Positions 18,811 to 27,588 of a DNA stretch of 64,000 nucleotides are shown here, piece after piece. The notes beneath the pieces are model-generated. The model was not told the DNA's origin. It saw only the letters and a program-made list of their open reading frames with translations, and searched no databases. A program made the translations under genes and the position numbers. This stretch comes from Enterobacter oligotrophicus (lineage in GTDB: Bacteria; Pseudomonadota; Gammaproteobacteria; Enterobacterales; Enterobacteriaceae), in the NCBI RefSeq assembly GCF_009176645.1, contig NZ_AP019007.1:310001-374000 (forward strand), in the 5' to 3' direction. Within the stretch, counting starts at the first letter, position 1; each line of letters opens with the position of its first letter.

Positions 18811-19110
18811 ATGACCCCAAACCACCCGGAACCTGAACAAATACTGCTGGAAAATGTGCTTTTCGCGCTCGGTAACCCGCTCCGCCTCTCGATTATCCGC
18901 AGGCTCGCCGATGGCAGTGAGCTAAGCTGCAACGCGCTACGCCCGGACGATGTGGTGAAATCCACCATGACTCACCACTGGCGCGTATTGCGTGACAGCG
19001 GCGTGATCTGGCAGCGCCCGCAGGGGCGAGAGAATATGATTTCACTGCGCAGAGACGATCTGGATGCCCGTTTTCCAGGGCTAATGGCGATACTGCTGAA
19101 GGTTCGGTGA
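18811..19110 (+). CDS. ArsR-type winged-helix transcription regulator
   Basis: This 99-residue protein is a single winged helix-turn-helix domain. FALGNPLRLSIIRRLADG is the typical ArsR first helix pair, and STMTHHWRVLRDSGVIWQ is the recognition region. No CxC metal motif is present; the only cysteine is in LSCNALRPDD, so metal sensing of the classical ArsR kind is unlikely. AGGAAAACG precedes the ATG. The gene is divergent from the second EF-G gene, making that its most likely target. The signal it responds to is unknown. Confidence 0.75.
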   Translation: MTPNHPEPEQILLENVLFALGNPLRLSIIRRLADGSELSCNALRPDDVVKSTMTHHWRVLRDSGVIWQRPQGRENMISLRRDDLDARFPGLMAILLKVR

Positions 19111-19112
19111 TC

Positions 19113-19144
19113 ATGCCGGGCGATCATTCTGGCGTACCCGGCAT
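19113..19144. repeat. REP-like inverted repeat
   Basis: A perfect 8-bp inverted repeat, ATGCCGGG and CCCGGCAT, is separated by 16 bases. It lies between the convergent ArsR-type gene and pptA. No T-run follows on either side, so it resembles a REP unit more than a terminator. Confidence 0.5.
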
Positions 19145-19152
19145 AAACCGCC

Positions 19153-19383
19153 TTACATCGAATACCCAGGCTTTTTAATCAGCTCATCCAGTTTGGGCCC
19201 AATCTCCGTATCCCAGACCTGCGCTTTCCAGTCTTCCGGCTGCACCTGATTCAGGGCAACAGACACGGAACTGTCTTTGCTGTCGAAATGGCGAATAATC
19301 ACCTTCGCGATATCTTCCGCCAGCGCGGTTTTTTGTTGGTCATTCAGATCGCGGGGGAAACATTTAATATCAACGTGTGGCAT
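19153..19383 (-). CDS. pptA: Tautomerase PptA
   Basis: This 76-residue protein is a 4-oxalocrotonate tautomerase-family enzyme with the catalytic N-terminal proline ([18 protein letters not shown]). Once the initiator methionine is removed, Pro1 is the general base for keto-enol conversion of compounds such as phenylpyruvate. The C-terminal LIKKPGYSM matches E. coli PptA (YdcE). The frame stays open for 11 more codons upstream, but starting there would bury the proline, so 19383 is the start. Confidence 0.9.
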   Translation of the reverse strand: MPHVDIKCFPRDLNDQQKTALAEDIAKVIIRHFDSKDSSVSVALNQVQPEDWKAQVWDTEIGPKLDELIKKPGYSM

Positions 19384-19420
19384 GTGCAGGCTTCCTGTTG
19401 TGAGTGAGCGTTCCACGTTA

Positions 19421-20038
19421 TCAGATTATCTCGTTGGCTTTTAACACCTTGTGCAGTTCAGGAAGCTGACAAACCGTGTCCGCAATGGCCGTTATCTTCG
19501 GTGTATTTACCGCAAACCATTCATGCCGTGGCCCCCAGGTACGCGCCACTGCGATATAGACGTCAAGCAGGGTCAACCGTTCGCCAAACGCAAAGGGCGA
19601 GGCTTTCAGCTGACTGTCAAACCAGAGATAGAGTGACTTCCGGTACTCAATGCAGTTTTTCTGTAGCTGTTCCGGCGCATCGGGCACCCAGCGTTCCGGG
19701 TAATCGGCATAGGTAAAGGTGGGATAGACGTTCGCCACAAACCAGATGAGCAAACGCTGAAACTGCTGGCGCTCGGCCTGCCCCACAGGTGGTGCAAGAT
19801 CCGGGCATCTGTCCAGTACCATCAGGGCAATCGCCGCTGTTTCGGTCACGATCGCCCCGTTCTCCAGCTCCAGAGTCGGCACCTGACACAGCGGATTGAG
19901 TTTTTGCAGCAGCTCGCGCTGCGGGCCGGGCTGATCAAACCCATCCACGTTGATAAACTGGTAAGGAATGTCTGCCAGGGTCAGCATCACTTCACTGATT
20001 GCCGAGCCCCAGCCGGGTACGCCATAGAGTTTAATCAT
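19421..20038 (-). CDS. yncG: Glutathione S-transferase-like protein YncG
   Basis: This 205-residue protein has the N-terminal thioredoxin-like GST domain, with [16 protein letters not shown] carrying the likely serine and [20 protein letters not shown] the glutathione-binding part. An all-helical C-terminal domain follows. Length and sequence agree with E. coli YncG, also a neighbour of pptA. It lies 41 bp downstream of the amino-acid ABC operon on the same strand and may be co-transcribed. That would suit a role with thiol conjugates, though in E. coli it is not part of such an operon. Its substrate is unknown. Confidence 0.85.
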   Translation of the reverse strand: MIKLYGVPGWGSAISEVMLTLADIPYQFINVDGFDQPGPQRELLQKLNPLCQVPTLELENGAIVTETAAIALMVLDRCPDLAPPVGQAERQQFQRLLIWFVANVYPTFTYADYPERWVPDAPEQLQKNCIEYRKSLYLWFDSQLKASPFAFGERLTLLDVYIAVARTWGPRHEWFAVNTPKITAIADTVCQLPELHKVLKANEII

Positions 20039-20079
20039 GTTGCCCCCTCAGGGATGAAAACCCTAAGTGTAGAGCACGA

Positions 20080-20967
20080 TTAGTAGGTTATCCCTGGCGG
20101 GTTAACGTCCGATGTTGCCACCGCTTCGCCCTGCTCGCCCCAGCGCGCCAGCACCTTCTGGTACTCTCCACGCTGAATCGCACCATCCAGCGCGGCCTGC
20201 AATGCGTACACCAGTCCGTTGCCTTTTTTGGTTGTCGTGGCGACATACGCTTTCTTCGGCCCTAGGCCCACCACGCGGGTTTTACCGGTCAGCGCCGCTT
20301 TATAGGCGGAGACCGACTGCGGCCCGAAGAAAACATCCGCCCTGCCGGACTGAATGTACAAATTGCCTGAGGCATCATCGGTAAGATAGACCGGCAACGC
20401 AGGCTCACGCCCGGCCTTTTTGTTCTCTTCGTTCCAGCCCAGCAGAATGCGCTCCTGATTAGTGCCGGAGCCTACAATCACCTTTTTACCCGCCAGATCT
20501 TCAGCGCTCTTGATTGACCGGACATCGCTGGTGGATTTCACCGAAAACGCCAGCGAATCGACGCGGTAGGTCGCAAAATCAAATTTCTCTTTGCGCTGTT
20601 CGGTGACGGCAATGTTCACCAGCGCCACATCATAGCGTCCGGATGTTATTCCCAGCGGCCAGTCCTCCCACGCCGTTGGCACCAGTTTCAGCTTCAGCCC
20701 TAAACTGCCCGCCAGTAAACGGGCGATATCCGGGTCGCTGCCGATGCGCGTGCGGTTATCGCTGGCGAGCAGCGCCAGCGGCGGTGAGTTAAGCGCTGAA
20801 ATGGCGACCGTGAGCGTGCCCGGCTCAACAAATTTGTAGTTCGCCGGGATCTTCGCCACCGCCTGCGGATCGACCGTTACCGGCAGCGGCCGTTCGTTGG
20901 CATTCAAATCGATACTGGCATAGCTCGCTGTGGTAAACACCAGACCAGCCAGAAGTCCATATTTCAT
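20080..20967 (-). CDS. Amino-acid ABC binding protein, second copy
   Basis: This 295-residue periplasmic family-3 solute-binding protein has a signal peptide (MKYGLLAGLVFTTASYAS). Family traits include PPLALLASDNRTRIGSDPDI, SWEDWPLGITSGRYD-type wording (here AWEDWPLGI) and VIVGSGTNQERILL. It is clearly paralogous to the binding protein at 23189. Two binding proteins for one permease widen the substrate range, as in the Bacillus TcyJ/TcyK pair for cystine-like compounds. The start at 20967 has AGGAG 5 bp upstream; a GTG two codons earlier is less likely. It is the last transporter gene of the operon. Confidence 0.82.
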   Translation of the reverse strand: MKYGLLAGLVFTTASYASIDLNANERPLPVTVDPQAVAKIPANYKFVEPGTLTVAISALNSPPLALLASDNRTRIGSDPDIARLLAGSLGLKLKLVPTAWEDWPLGITSGRYDVALVNIAVTEQRKEKFDFATYRVDSLAFSVKSTSDVRSIKSAEDLAGKKVIVGSGTNQERILLGWNEENKKAGREPALPVYLTDDASGNLYIQSGRADVFFGPQSVSAYKAALTGKTRVVGLGPKKAYVATTTKKGNGLVYALQAALDGAIQRGEYQKVLARWGEQGEAVATSDVNPPGITY

Positions 20968-20976
20968 CTGCACTCC

Positions 20977-21750
20977 TTACAGCACTTTAGAGAGGAACTG
21001 GCGCGTTCGCGCGTGTGACGGACGGTTCAACACCTCGTCGCTGCTCCCCTGTTCAACAATTTTACCGTCGACCATAAACACCACCTGATCCGCCACTTCA
21101 CGGGCAAAGCCGATCTCATGGGTGACCACCACCAGCGTGGTGCCGGAGCGGGCGAGCTTTTTAATCACGTCCAGCACTTCACCAACCAGTTCCGGGTCGA
21201 GTGCGGAAGTCGGCTCATCAAACAGCATTACGCGGGGACGCAGCGCCAGCGCGCGGGCAATGGCGATACGCTGCTGTTGACCACCGGAAAGATGGCGCGA
21301 CCAGGCGTCGGCCTTATCGCGCAATCCCACCACATCCAGCAGACTGTATGCCCTTTCCACCGCCTCTTTTTTGCTGAGTTTCTTATGCGCGACAGGCGCT
21401 TCAATCAGGTTTTCCAGCACCGTGAGGTGCGGAAAAAGATTAAAGTTCTGGAACACGTAGCCCACATTGACGCGCTGTTTGAGGATCTCTTTCTCTTTCA
21501 GCTCGTAGAGTTTGTCACCCTGACGGCGATAGCCGATGTAATCCCCGTCTATCTGGATAAATCCCTCATCGACGCGCTCCAGGTGGTTGATGGTGCGCAG
21601 CAGCGTCGATTTTCCCGAGCCGGAAGGCCCGAGGATCACCGTGACCGATCCCGGCGGGATCTCAAGCGAAACGTTATCAAGTGCTTTGTGACGGCCAAAA
21701 AACTTACTGACCCCGGTAATGGAAATGTGTCCTTCAGGAGAGGCTTGCAT
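20977..21750 (-). CDS. Polar amino-acid ABC importer ATPase
   Basis: This 257-residue ATPase of the polar amino-acid uptake family has Walker A GPSGSGKST near residue 42, signature LSGGQQQRIAIARALALRP, Walker B VMLFDEPTSALDPE and switch VTHEIGFAREVAD. Its start lies 17 bp inside the end of the permease gene, so the two are translationally coupled. It is closest in type to TcyN/YxeO-like ATPases of sulfur amino-acid importers. That specificity is inferred from the operon, not from residues in the ATPase. Confidence 0.87.
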   Translation of the reverse strand: MQASPEGHISITGVSKFFGRHKALDNVSLEIPPGSVTVILGPSGSGKSTLLRTINHLERVDEGFIQIDGDYIGYRRQGDKLYELKEKEILKQRVNVGYVFQNFNLFPHLTVLENLIEAPVAHKKLSKKEAVERAYSLLDVVGLRDKADAWSRHLSGGQQQRIAIARALALRPRVMLFDEPTSALDPELVGEVLDVIKKLARSGTTLVVVTHEIGFAREVADQVVFMVDGKIVEQGSSDEVLNRPSHARTRQFLSKVL

Positions 21751-22660
21751 GGACGGGCTCCTGTGTTTGCGTGTTCGGGACGGTGCGGGTACGGCTTGGC
21801 GAACGGCTCTGGTTCACCGCCGAACGGCGTTCACTGCGGGCGAGCCCGCGCTCGACAACATGCTGAATGGCAGACAATACGGTGGTAATGACCAGATACC
21901 ACACGGCACCGACCATCAGCAGCGGGATCACCTCCTGGGTGCGGTTGTAGATCATCTGAATGGTATAGAACAGCTCCGGCATCGCCAGCACGTACACCAT
22001 CGCCGTACCTTTTGCGAGGCTGATAATCTCATTAAAACCGGACGGCAGAATGGTGCGCAGCGCCTGCGGTAAAATGATGCGCACGGTGCGACGCCAGGCA
22101 GGCAGACCGAGCGCGGCGGCGGCTTCATACTGACCGTGATCGACGCCGAGAAAACCGCCGCGGATGATTTCTGCGGTATAAGCGCTCTGCACCAGCGTCA
22201 GCCCTACGACTGCCGTGGAAAACTGCCCCAGCACGTTGATGGTTTCAAAACTGCCCCAGGTAATACCCGTAAACGGCACGCCGAGGGAGAGCGTGTCGTA
22301 GAGATAGGAAAAGTTGTAAAGGATGATCAACACCACAATCAGCGGCAGCGAACGAAACAGCCAGATGTAACCCCAGGCCAGGCTGCTCAACAGCCACGAT
22401 GAGGATAATCTTGCCAGCGCCAGCATGCCGCCGAACGCCACGCTCAGCACGGTGCCAATCAGCGTTAACAGCAGCGTCTGCCCCACGCCCTCCAGGATCA
22501 CCGGATCAAAGAACCAGCGGGCAAACACCGCCCACTCCCAGCGTGGGTTAAAGGCCACGGACTGAATCACGACCGCCAGCACAAACAGCGCCACCACTGC
22601 ACCAACGGTTCGCAGCGGATAACGCGCCGGGACCACCTTAATGGTTTCAACGTTGCTCAT
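21734..22660 (-). CDS. Polar amino-acid ABC importer permease
   Basis: This 308-residue inner-membrane protein has about five helices and the EAA loop AAAALGLPAWRRTVRIILPQ near residues 190-210. It is the only permease gene in the operon, so the channel is presumably a homodimer. It is longer than most family members because of an extra N-terminal helix region and a polar tail rich in Ser, Arg and Thr. That tail overlaps the ATPase start. It begins 9 bp after the acetyltransferase gene. Confidence 0.85.
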   Translation of the reverse strand: MSNVETIKVVPARYPLRTVGAVVALFVLAVVIQSVAFNPRWEWAVFARWFFDPVILEGVGQTLLLTLIGTVLSVAFGGMLALARLSSSWLLSSLAWGYIWLFRSLPLIVVLIILYNFSYLYDTLSLGVPFTGITWGSFETINVLGQFSTAVVGLTLVQSAYTAEIIRGGFLGVDHGQYEAAAALGLPAWRRTVRIILPQALRTILPSGFNEIISLAKGTAMVYVLAMPELFYTIQMIYNRTQEVIPLLMVGAVWYLVITTVLSAIQHVVERGLARSERRSAVNQSRSPSRTRTVPNTQTQEPVHASLS

Positions 22661-22669
22661 CGTCGTTCC

Positions 22670-23179
22670 TCATGCGGTTTTGCTGAACGCTTCGCGTACC
22701 AGCGTTTTGGTGAAACGCAGCCGACCGTCAAACGGCGGCAGGCTGTACTCTTCCGGATCGCGCTCAAGATCGAACTGCGGCTGATACCCCTGGCTGATAT
22801 AGAGCCTGACCGCTTCCGGCTGACGAAAACCGGTGGTGAGGTAGATTTTGCTATATCCTGCCAGCACCGCCCTGCGCTCCAGCTCCTGCACCACGCGGGC
22901 AGCAAGCCCCTGCTGACGCAGGGATTTATCCGTCCAGATGCGTTTAATTTCGGCTGTCTGTTCATCAAAGGGTTTGTATGCGCCAGTGGCGATAATTTTC
23001 CCGTCGCGCTCCAGCACGATAAACAGCCCCTGCGGCGCTAAATACCACTCGGTGAGTTCCACTTCCGCGTCTTTAGAGAAGTAGTCTCCGTAACGGGCCG
23101 CATATTCACCGAACAGCCCCTCAATAATGGGCTGGAGTTCGGCATCTTCCGGTGAAACATCGCGAAATTGTTCATTCAT
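22670..23179 (-). CDS. GNAT N-acetyltransferase of the sulfur-conjugate operon
   Basis: This 169-residue GNAT-fold protein has the acetyl-CoA loop motif LRQQGLAARVVQELERRA near residues 88-105 and the C-terminal QPEAVRLYISQGYQP. An AGGAGG site precedes the ATG. It sits inside a transport-plus-monooxygenase operon. In Bacillus the equivalent SnaA/SnaB enzymes N-acetylate S-alkylcysteines as the first step before oxidative C-S cleavage. That is the most likely job here, but it is inferred from the neighbours. Confidence 0.78.
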   Translation of the reverse strand: MNEQFRDVSPEDAELQPIIEGLFGEYAARYGDYFSKDAEVELTEWYLAPQGLFIVLERDGKIIATGAYKPFDEQTAEIKRIWTDKSLRQQGLAARVVQELERRAVLAGYSKIYLTTGFRQPEAVRLYISQGYQPQFDLERDPEEYSLPPFDGRLRFTKTLVREAFSKTA

Positions 23180-23188
23180 GGTGCCTCC

Positions 23189-24121
23189 TTAGTCTCCCAG
23201 GCCCGCCGGGTTCACTTCTGATTGAGGAATGCGCTCAACGCCTTCCCCCCAGCGGTTCAGCACTTTGTCGTAATCCCCGTTTTTGATCACCCCGTTAAGC
23301 GCGGTTTGTACCGGCTCAACCAGTCCGCTGCCCTTTTTAAGCGTCACCGCGATATGCGCCGCTTTCGGCCAGCCGCCATCGACGCTGCCGACCAGTTTGG
23401 TTTTCCCGGTTAATGCTGCTTTCCATGCGCCAATCACGTTCGGACCAAAGTACGCATCCGCACGGCCTGACTGAAGCGCCAGCGTTTGCGCCGCATCGTC
23501 TTTGGTGTAGACAGGGGTAAAGGCTTTGAGACCTTTTTTGAGGTTCTCGTCATTCCACGCCAGCAGGATCGCTTCCTGGTTGGTGCCGGAGCCGACGATA
23601 ATCCGCAGCCCGGCGATGTCTTCTGCCTTCTGGAGCGACGCGATCGGGCTGGTCGATTTCACGTAGAAACCGAGGGAGTCTTTACGGTAGGTGGCGAAGT
23701 CAAACTTCGCTTTGCGCTCTTTGGTGACGGTGATATTGCTGATGGCCGCGTCATATTTGCCGGATGCCACGCCCAGCGGCCAGTCCTCCCAGGAGGTGGG
23801 TACCACGTTCAGCTCCAGCCCCAGGCTGTCGGCCACCAGGCGGGCGATGTCGACTTCACTCCCCAGCAGCGTTTTGTTGTCATCGGAGAAAACCGTCAGC
23901 GGCGGTTGATTCAGACCCGCCACCGCGACGGTAAATTTCCCCGGTACGGCAAAGCGATAATCTTTCGGCAACTGTGCGACCGCATCGTTATTTTTGGCGG
24001 TATTGACCGGCATTTTATTCGCCTCAATGCTCACACCCGTTCCGTTAATATTCACATTCTCTGCCCAGACGGCAGGCGTAAAGGCCAGCGCGAGCGCCAG
24101 AATAAGCGAGGTTTTCTGCAT
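23189..24121 (-). CDS. Amino-acid ABC binding protein, first copy
   Basis: This 310-residue family-3 periplasmic binding protein has a signal peptide ending near VWA at residue 20. It shares SWEDWPLGVASGKYDAAISN, KAKFDFATYRKDSLGFYVKS and VGSGTNQEAILLAWNDEN with the binding protein at 20080, so the two arose by duplication. It sits directly before the acetyltransferase and after the monooxygenase, with gaps of 9-14 bp. The ligand is probably an S-modified or oxidised cysteine, by analogy with Bacillus TcyJ/TcyK and YxeM. Confidence 0.82.
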   Translation of the reverse strand: MQKTSLILALALAFTPAVWAENVNINGTGVSIEANKMPVNTAKNNDAVAQLPKDYRFAVPGKFTVAVAGLNQPPLTVFSDDNKTLLGSEVDIARLVADSLGLELNVVPTSWEDWPLGVASGKYDAAISNITVTKERKAKFDFATYRKDSLGFYVKSTSPIASLQKAEDIAGLRIIVGSGTNQEAILLAWNDENLKKGLKAFTPVYTKDDAAQTLALQSGRADAYFGPNVIGAWKAALTGKTKLVGSVDGGWPKAAHIAVTLKKGSGLVEPVQTALNGVIKNGDYDKVLNRWGEGVERIPQSEVNPAGLGD

Positions 24122-24135
24122 AGCGGTGTTCTCTT

Positions 24136-25452
24136 TTATTGTTGTGTGAACTGATTTTTCGGTTCGTCTAAGCCCAGGCTTTCGCGCAGCGTGGTGCCAG
24201 GGTATTCGGTGCGGAACAGGCCACGGGACTGCAGAACAGGCACCACCTGCTCAACAAAGCGCGGGAAAGTATCCGGCGTGCCGCCCTGAATGATGAAACC
24301 GTCAGCCGCATAGTGCTCAAACCAGGCCTGCAGCCCATCCGCCACCTGCTCTGGCGTGCCGGAAAACCGCGGGCGCGGTGATGCCGCTTCAAGCGCGACC
24401 TGGCGCAGAGTTAAGCGGCGCTCACGGGCATTGCGCTTAATTTCATCGGTAGTGCTGCGGAAGCTGTTTTTACCCAAATCGCCGATGTCCGGGAACGGTT
24501 CGTCGAGCGGATACTGACTGAAATCATGATGTTCAAAATAACGCCCGAGGTAATTCAGGGCATCCTTAATCGACACCAGCGCCGCCGTGGTTTGATACTG
24601 GTTTTCCACGTCATCGGCGTCTTTACCCACAATCACGCTCACGCCCTGGAAAATATGCAAATCAGACGCGCGACGGCCATTGATTTCCAGTTGCTGTTTC
24701 ACATCGCGATAAAAGGCTTTTGCCTCGTCTAACGTTTCATGATGGGTAAATATGGCGTCGGCGTGTTTCGCGGCCAGCTTTTTCCCGTCATCCGACGCGC
24801 CAGCCTGAAATACAATCGGGCGTCCTTGCGGGGTACGGCCAATATTCAGCGGCCCGGCGACCTGGAAGAAATCACCGTGGTGATTGAGAGTGTGCAGTTT
24901 TGCAGGATCAAAAAACTGACCACTCTCCTTATTTCGCACAAAGGCATCGCCCTCCCAGGAATCCCACAGCCCTTTCACCACTTCCAGATACTCATCCGCA
25001 ATGCGGTAGCGCAGCGCATGCTCCGGGTGTTTATCGCGCGAGAAGTTTTTCGCTGATCCTTCCAGTGGCGAAGTCACCACATTCCAGCCAGCCCGCCCGT
25101 TGCTCAGGTGATCAAGGCTGGCAAACTGGCGTGCCACGGTAAACGGCTCGCTGTAGGAGGTGGAGAGCGTCCCGACTAAACCCAGACGCGAGGTAATACT
25201 GGCCAGCGCGGATAATACCGTCAGCGGCTCAAAGCGGTTTAAAAAATGCGGTATAGATTTCTCATTAATATAGAGACCATCGGCTACAAATAAAAAATCG
25301 AGTTTTCCCTCTTCCGCTTTTAACGCCGTCTCTTTGACGAAATCAAAATTGATACTGGCATCTGCGACGGCCGCCGGATGACGCCAGGCAGACATATTTC
25401 CGGATGCACCATGCAAAATGGTTCCCAGCCGCAATTGTCGGGTTGCAGACAT
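24136..25452 (-). CDS. FMN-dependent monooxygenase, NtaA/SnaA/DszA family
   Basis: This 438-residue TIM-barrel, luciferase-like flavin monooxygenase belongs to the NtaA/SnaA/DszA/YxeK class. Recognisable parts are the N-terminal [20 protein letters not shown], the central [20 protein letters not shown], and [20 protein letters not shown]. These enzymes use FMNH2 supplied by a separate reductase to split C-S or C-N bonds. In Bacillus, YxeK and CmoJ open N-acetylated S-alkylcysteines, which matches the gene set here. Start 25452 has AGAGG 5 bp upstream; a GTG two codons earlier is possible. No flavin reductase is in the operon, so FMNH2 must come from elsewhere. Confidence 0.83.
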   Translation of the reverse strand: MSATRQLRLGTILHGASGNMSAWRHPAAVADASINFDFVKETALKAEEGKLDFLFVADGLYINEKSIPHFLNRFEPLTVLSALASITSRLGLVGTLSTSYSEPFTVARQFASLDHLSNGRAGWNVVTSPLEGSAKNFSRDKHPEHALRYRIADEYLEVVKGLWDSWEGDAFVRNKESGQFFDPAKLHTLNHHGDFFQVAGPLNIGRTPQGRPIVFQAGASDDGKKLAAKHADAIFTHHETLDEAKAFYRDVKQQLEINGRRASDLHIFQGVSVIVGKDADDVENQYQTTAALVSIKDALNYLGRYFEHHDFSQYPLDEPFPDIGDLGKNSFRSTTDEIKRNARERRLTLRQVALEAASPRPRFSGTPEQVADGLQAWFEHYAADGFIIQGGTPDTFPRFVEQVVPVLQSRGLFRTEYPGTTLRESLGLDEPKNQFTQQ

Positions 25453-25468
25453 ATTCACCTCTTATGAA

Positions 25469-26590
25469 TTAAATGTGTTGCAGTGCTTTTTCCGCGAGCT
25501 GTGCAAAATAGCGGGCAGCGGGTTCAATTAATGCTTCGTCCGGGTTAAAGGCCGGATGATGTAAACCAAACGGGCTATTGCTGCCAATGCTGACAAAGGC
25601 TCCGGGGATATTTTGCAGATAGACCGCGAAATCTTCCCCGCCCATATGCAATTCGGCGTGCCGGGTTTCATATCCCACTTCACGCGCCACCGACGTGGCG
25701 AACTCCGCCCAGCGCTCGTCATTCACCAGGGCGGTTGGCCCGGCGTACCAGGTAATATCAATCTGAGCGTTAAAGGCGCTGGCAAACCCGGCGGCAATTT
25801 CCCCCACCCGCACTTTTACGTTCTGCTGCACTTCCATGCGGTGCGTGCGCAGCGTGCCTTCCAGCTCAACGCTTTCGGGCAGGACATTCCAGGTATTACC
25901 ACCGGCAATACGCGTTACGCTCAGCACCACAGAATCCAGCGTATTGACGTTGCGGCTGGCCACACTTTGCAGCGCCGTCACCAGCTGGCTCGCCAGAACA
26001 ATCGCGTCGTTGCCTTCGTGTGGACGCGCCGCGTGGGCACCTTTGCCGGTGATGCGGAACACAAACCGGTCGACATTGGCATAAAAGGGACCACCGCGGG
26101 TGGCAAACTCGCCTACCGGCAGCGACGGCTCGTTATGCATCCCGAAGATTGCGCGAACGTCATGTAACGCACCGGCCCGCACCATGCTTTTCGCACCACC
26201 AAAGTTCTCTTCCGCGGGCTGGAACAGAATGCGCACGCGTCCGTTAAGCGAGGCGGCGCGCGCTTTCAGCCTCAGCGCCGCACCGAGGATCACGCTGGTG
26301 TGGATATCGTGTCCGCAGGCATGCATTACGCCGGGCCGCTGCGAGCTAAATGGCACACCGCTGCGCTCCTCAATCGGCAAGGCGTCAATATCTGCCCGTA
26401 GCGCAATCAGCTTTTTACCGCTCCCGATTTCCGCCACCAGACCGGTAGAGAGTTCGTAAGGCAGCGGCGTGATACCCGCGTTTGTCAGCCAGTCGCGCAG
26501 ACGCGCAGTGGTTTCGACTTCCTGACCAGACAGCTCAGGGTTCTGGTGCAGCTCGCGACGCCAGGCGATCAGTTGCTCAGCAAAACTCAT
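25469..26590 (-). CDS. M20-family amidohydrolase (N-acyl amino-acid deacylase)
   Basis: This 373-residue metal-dependent hydrolase begins MSFAEQLIAWRRELHQNPEL, the usual N-terminus of M20D amidohydrolases. Metal-site motifs are visible: MHACGHDIHTS near residues 92-102, QPAEENFGGAK near 130-140, and a late LHMGGEDFAVY. The family removes N-acyl groups from amino acids, and SndA/SndB/YxeP deacetylate N-acetylcysteine derivatives in Bacillus. The ATG overlaps the stop of the preceding monooxygenase gene (ATGA) and has GGAGG 7 bp upstream. This rules out the longer frame that stays open to 26698. Confidence 0.86.
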   Translation of the reverse strand: MSFAEQLIAWRRELHQNPELSGQEVETTARLRDWLTNAGITPLPYELSTGLVAEIGSGKKLIALRADIDALPIEERSGVPFSSQRPGVMHACGHDIHTSVILGAALRLKARAASLNGRVRILFQPAEENFGGAKSMVRAGALHDVRAIFGMHNEPSLPVGEFATRGGPFYANVDRFVFRITGKGAHAARPHEGNDAIVLASQLVTALQSVASRNVNTLDSVVLSVTRIAGGNTWNVLPESVELEGTLRTHRMEVQQNVKVRVGEIAAGFASAFNAQIDITWYAGPTALVNDERWAEFATSVAREVGYETRHAELHMGGEDFAVYLQNIPGAFVSIGSNSPFGLHHPAFNPDEALIEPAARYFAQLAEKALQHI

Positions 26591-27588
26591 GCAGAAACCT
26601 CCTTGCTGAGTCGTGCCTGCCCCAGCAGACGCAGTGACTGTACGCGCGTCGCCCCCTCCGACACTGGTGTATCGATAATAAATTCGTCGATACCCCACTG
26701 TTGATGCAGGGCATCGAGTTGCGCCAGCACCGACTCCGCCGTCCCGGCCAGTAAAGATTGCGCCCGGCGGGCAATGCGTACCGGCTCACTGCCAGCCTGA
26801 CGCGCAAAGGCGTAGGCTTGTTCTTCGCTTGCCACGGTGACGCGCTGTCCGTTTGCCAGTTCCACGCCCCATACTTCCACCTTTTGTGCAAGCGCATCCG
26901 CCTGAGCCTGTGTCGCGGCGACGATAACCTGCACCGCCACAATGACGTCGTGGGCACTGTTTTCACGCCAGGTGGTGATAACCTCGCGCAGCAGTTCCGG
27001 ATCGCCATTCAGGTGAGCGGCAAAGACAAAGTGCCAGTTGAGCTTTGCGGCCAGCAGCGCGCTTTCGGTGCTCGCGCCCAGCAGAAAACCCTGCGCAGGT
27101 TCGGGCGGCAGCGGCGTGGCGCGCGCGATCTCCTCCGCTGAGTGATTTTCAGGTCGCAGCCAGCGATTCAGTTGCGCCAGTTGTTCGGCAAAACTGCCCT
27201 TTTCCTGCTGATTCAGTCCGAGTTGTAGTGCGCGGGTAGAGAGCGGCAATCCGCCTGGGGCTTTCCCGACACCCAGATCCACGCGACCCGGTGCCAGCGC
27301 AGCCAGCACGTTGAAGTTTTCAGCCACTTTGTAGGGGCTGTAGTGCTGGAGCATGACGCCGCCCGATCCCACGCGGATACGCCTGGTTTGACCCAGAACC
27401 CAGGCAATCAACAGTTCCGGTGAGGGGCTGGCCAGTTGCGGGGTGTTGTGGTGTTCGGCAATCCAGAAGCGGTGATAGCCCAGTGTTTCCGCCTGTTGCG
27501 CCAGGCTTAAGGTTCGCGCCAGCGCATCGGTCGCCGTTTCGTTTTCAGCTATAGGGCTTTTATCCAGAATGCTGATTCGCCAGGACAT
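26587..27588 (-). CDS. Luciferase-like flavin monooxygenase (MsnO8/CmoO type)
   Basis: This 333-residue protein of the bacterial luciferase-like superfamily is smaller than and different from the NtaA-type enzyme downstream. Typical segments are ISILDKSPIAENETATDAL, GYHRFWIAEHHNTPQLASPS, GSGGVMLQHYSPYKVAENF and PGRVDLGVGKAPGG. It is first in the eight-gene operon. In Bacillus the YtmO/CmoO protein of the same class accompanies the C-S cleaving system. It probably provides a second oxygenase with a different substrate range. The exact reaction is unknown. Confidence 0.8.
   Translation of the reverse strand: MSWRISILDKSPIAENETATDALARTLSLAQQAETLGYHRFWIAEHHNTPQLASPSPELLIAWVLGQTRRIRVGSGGVMLQHYSPYKVAENFNVLAALAPGRVDLGVGKAPGGLPLSTRALQLGLNQQEKGSFAEQLAQLNRWLRPENHSAEEIARATPLPPEPAQGFLLGASTESALLAAKLNWHFVFAAHLNGDPELLREVITTWRENSAHDVIVAVQVIVAATQAQADALAQKVEVWGVELANGQRVTVASEEQAYAFARQAGSEPVRIARRAQSLLAGTAESVLAQLDALHQQWGIDEFIIDTPVSEGATRVQSLRLLGQARLSKEVSA

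Noticed and set aside
19113..19144. Rho-independent terminator after the ArsR-type gene
   Set aside because: The 16-base loop and absence of a T-run on either strand fit a REP-like element better.
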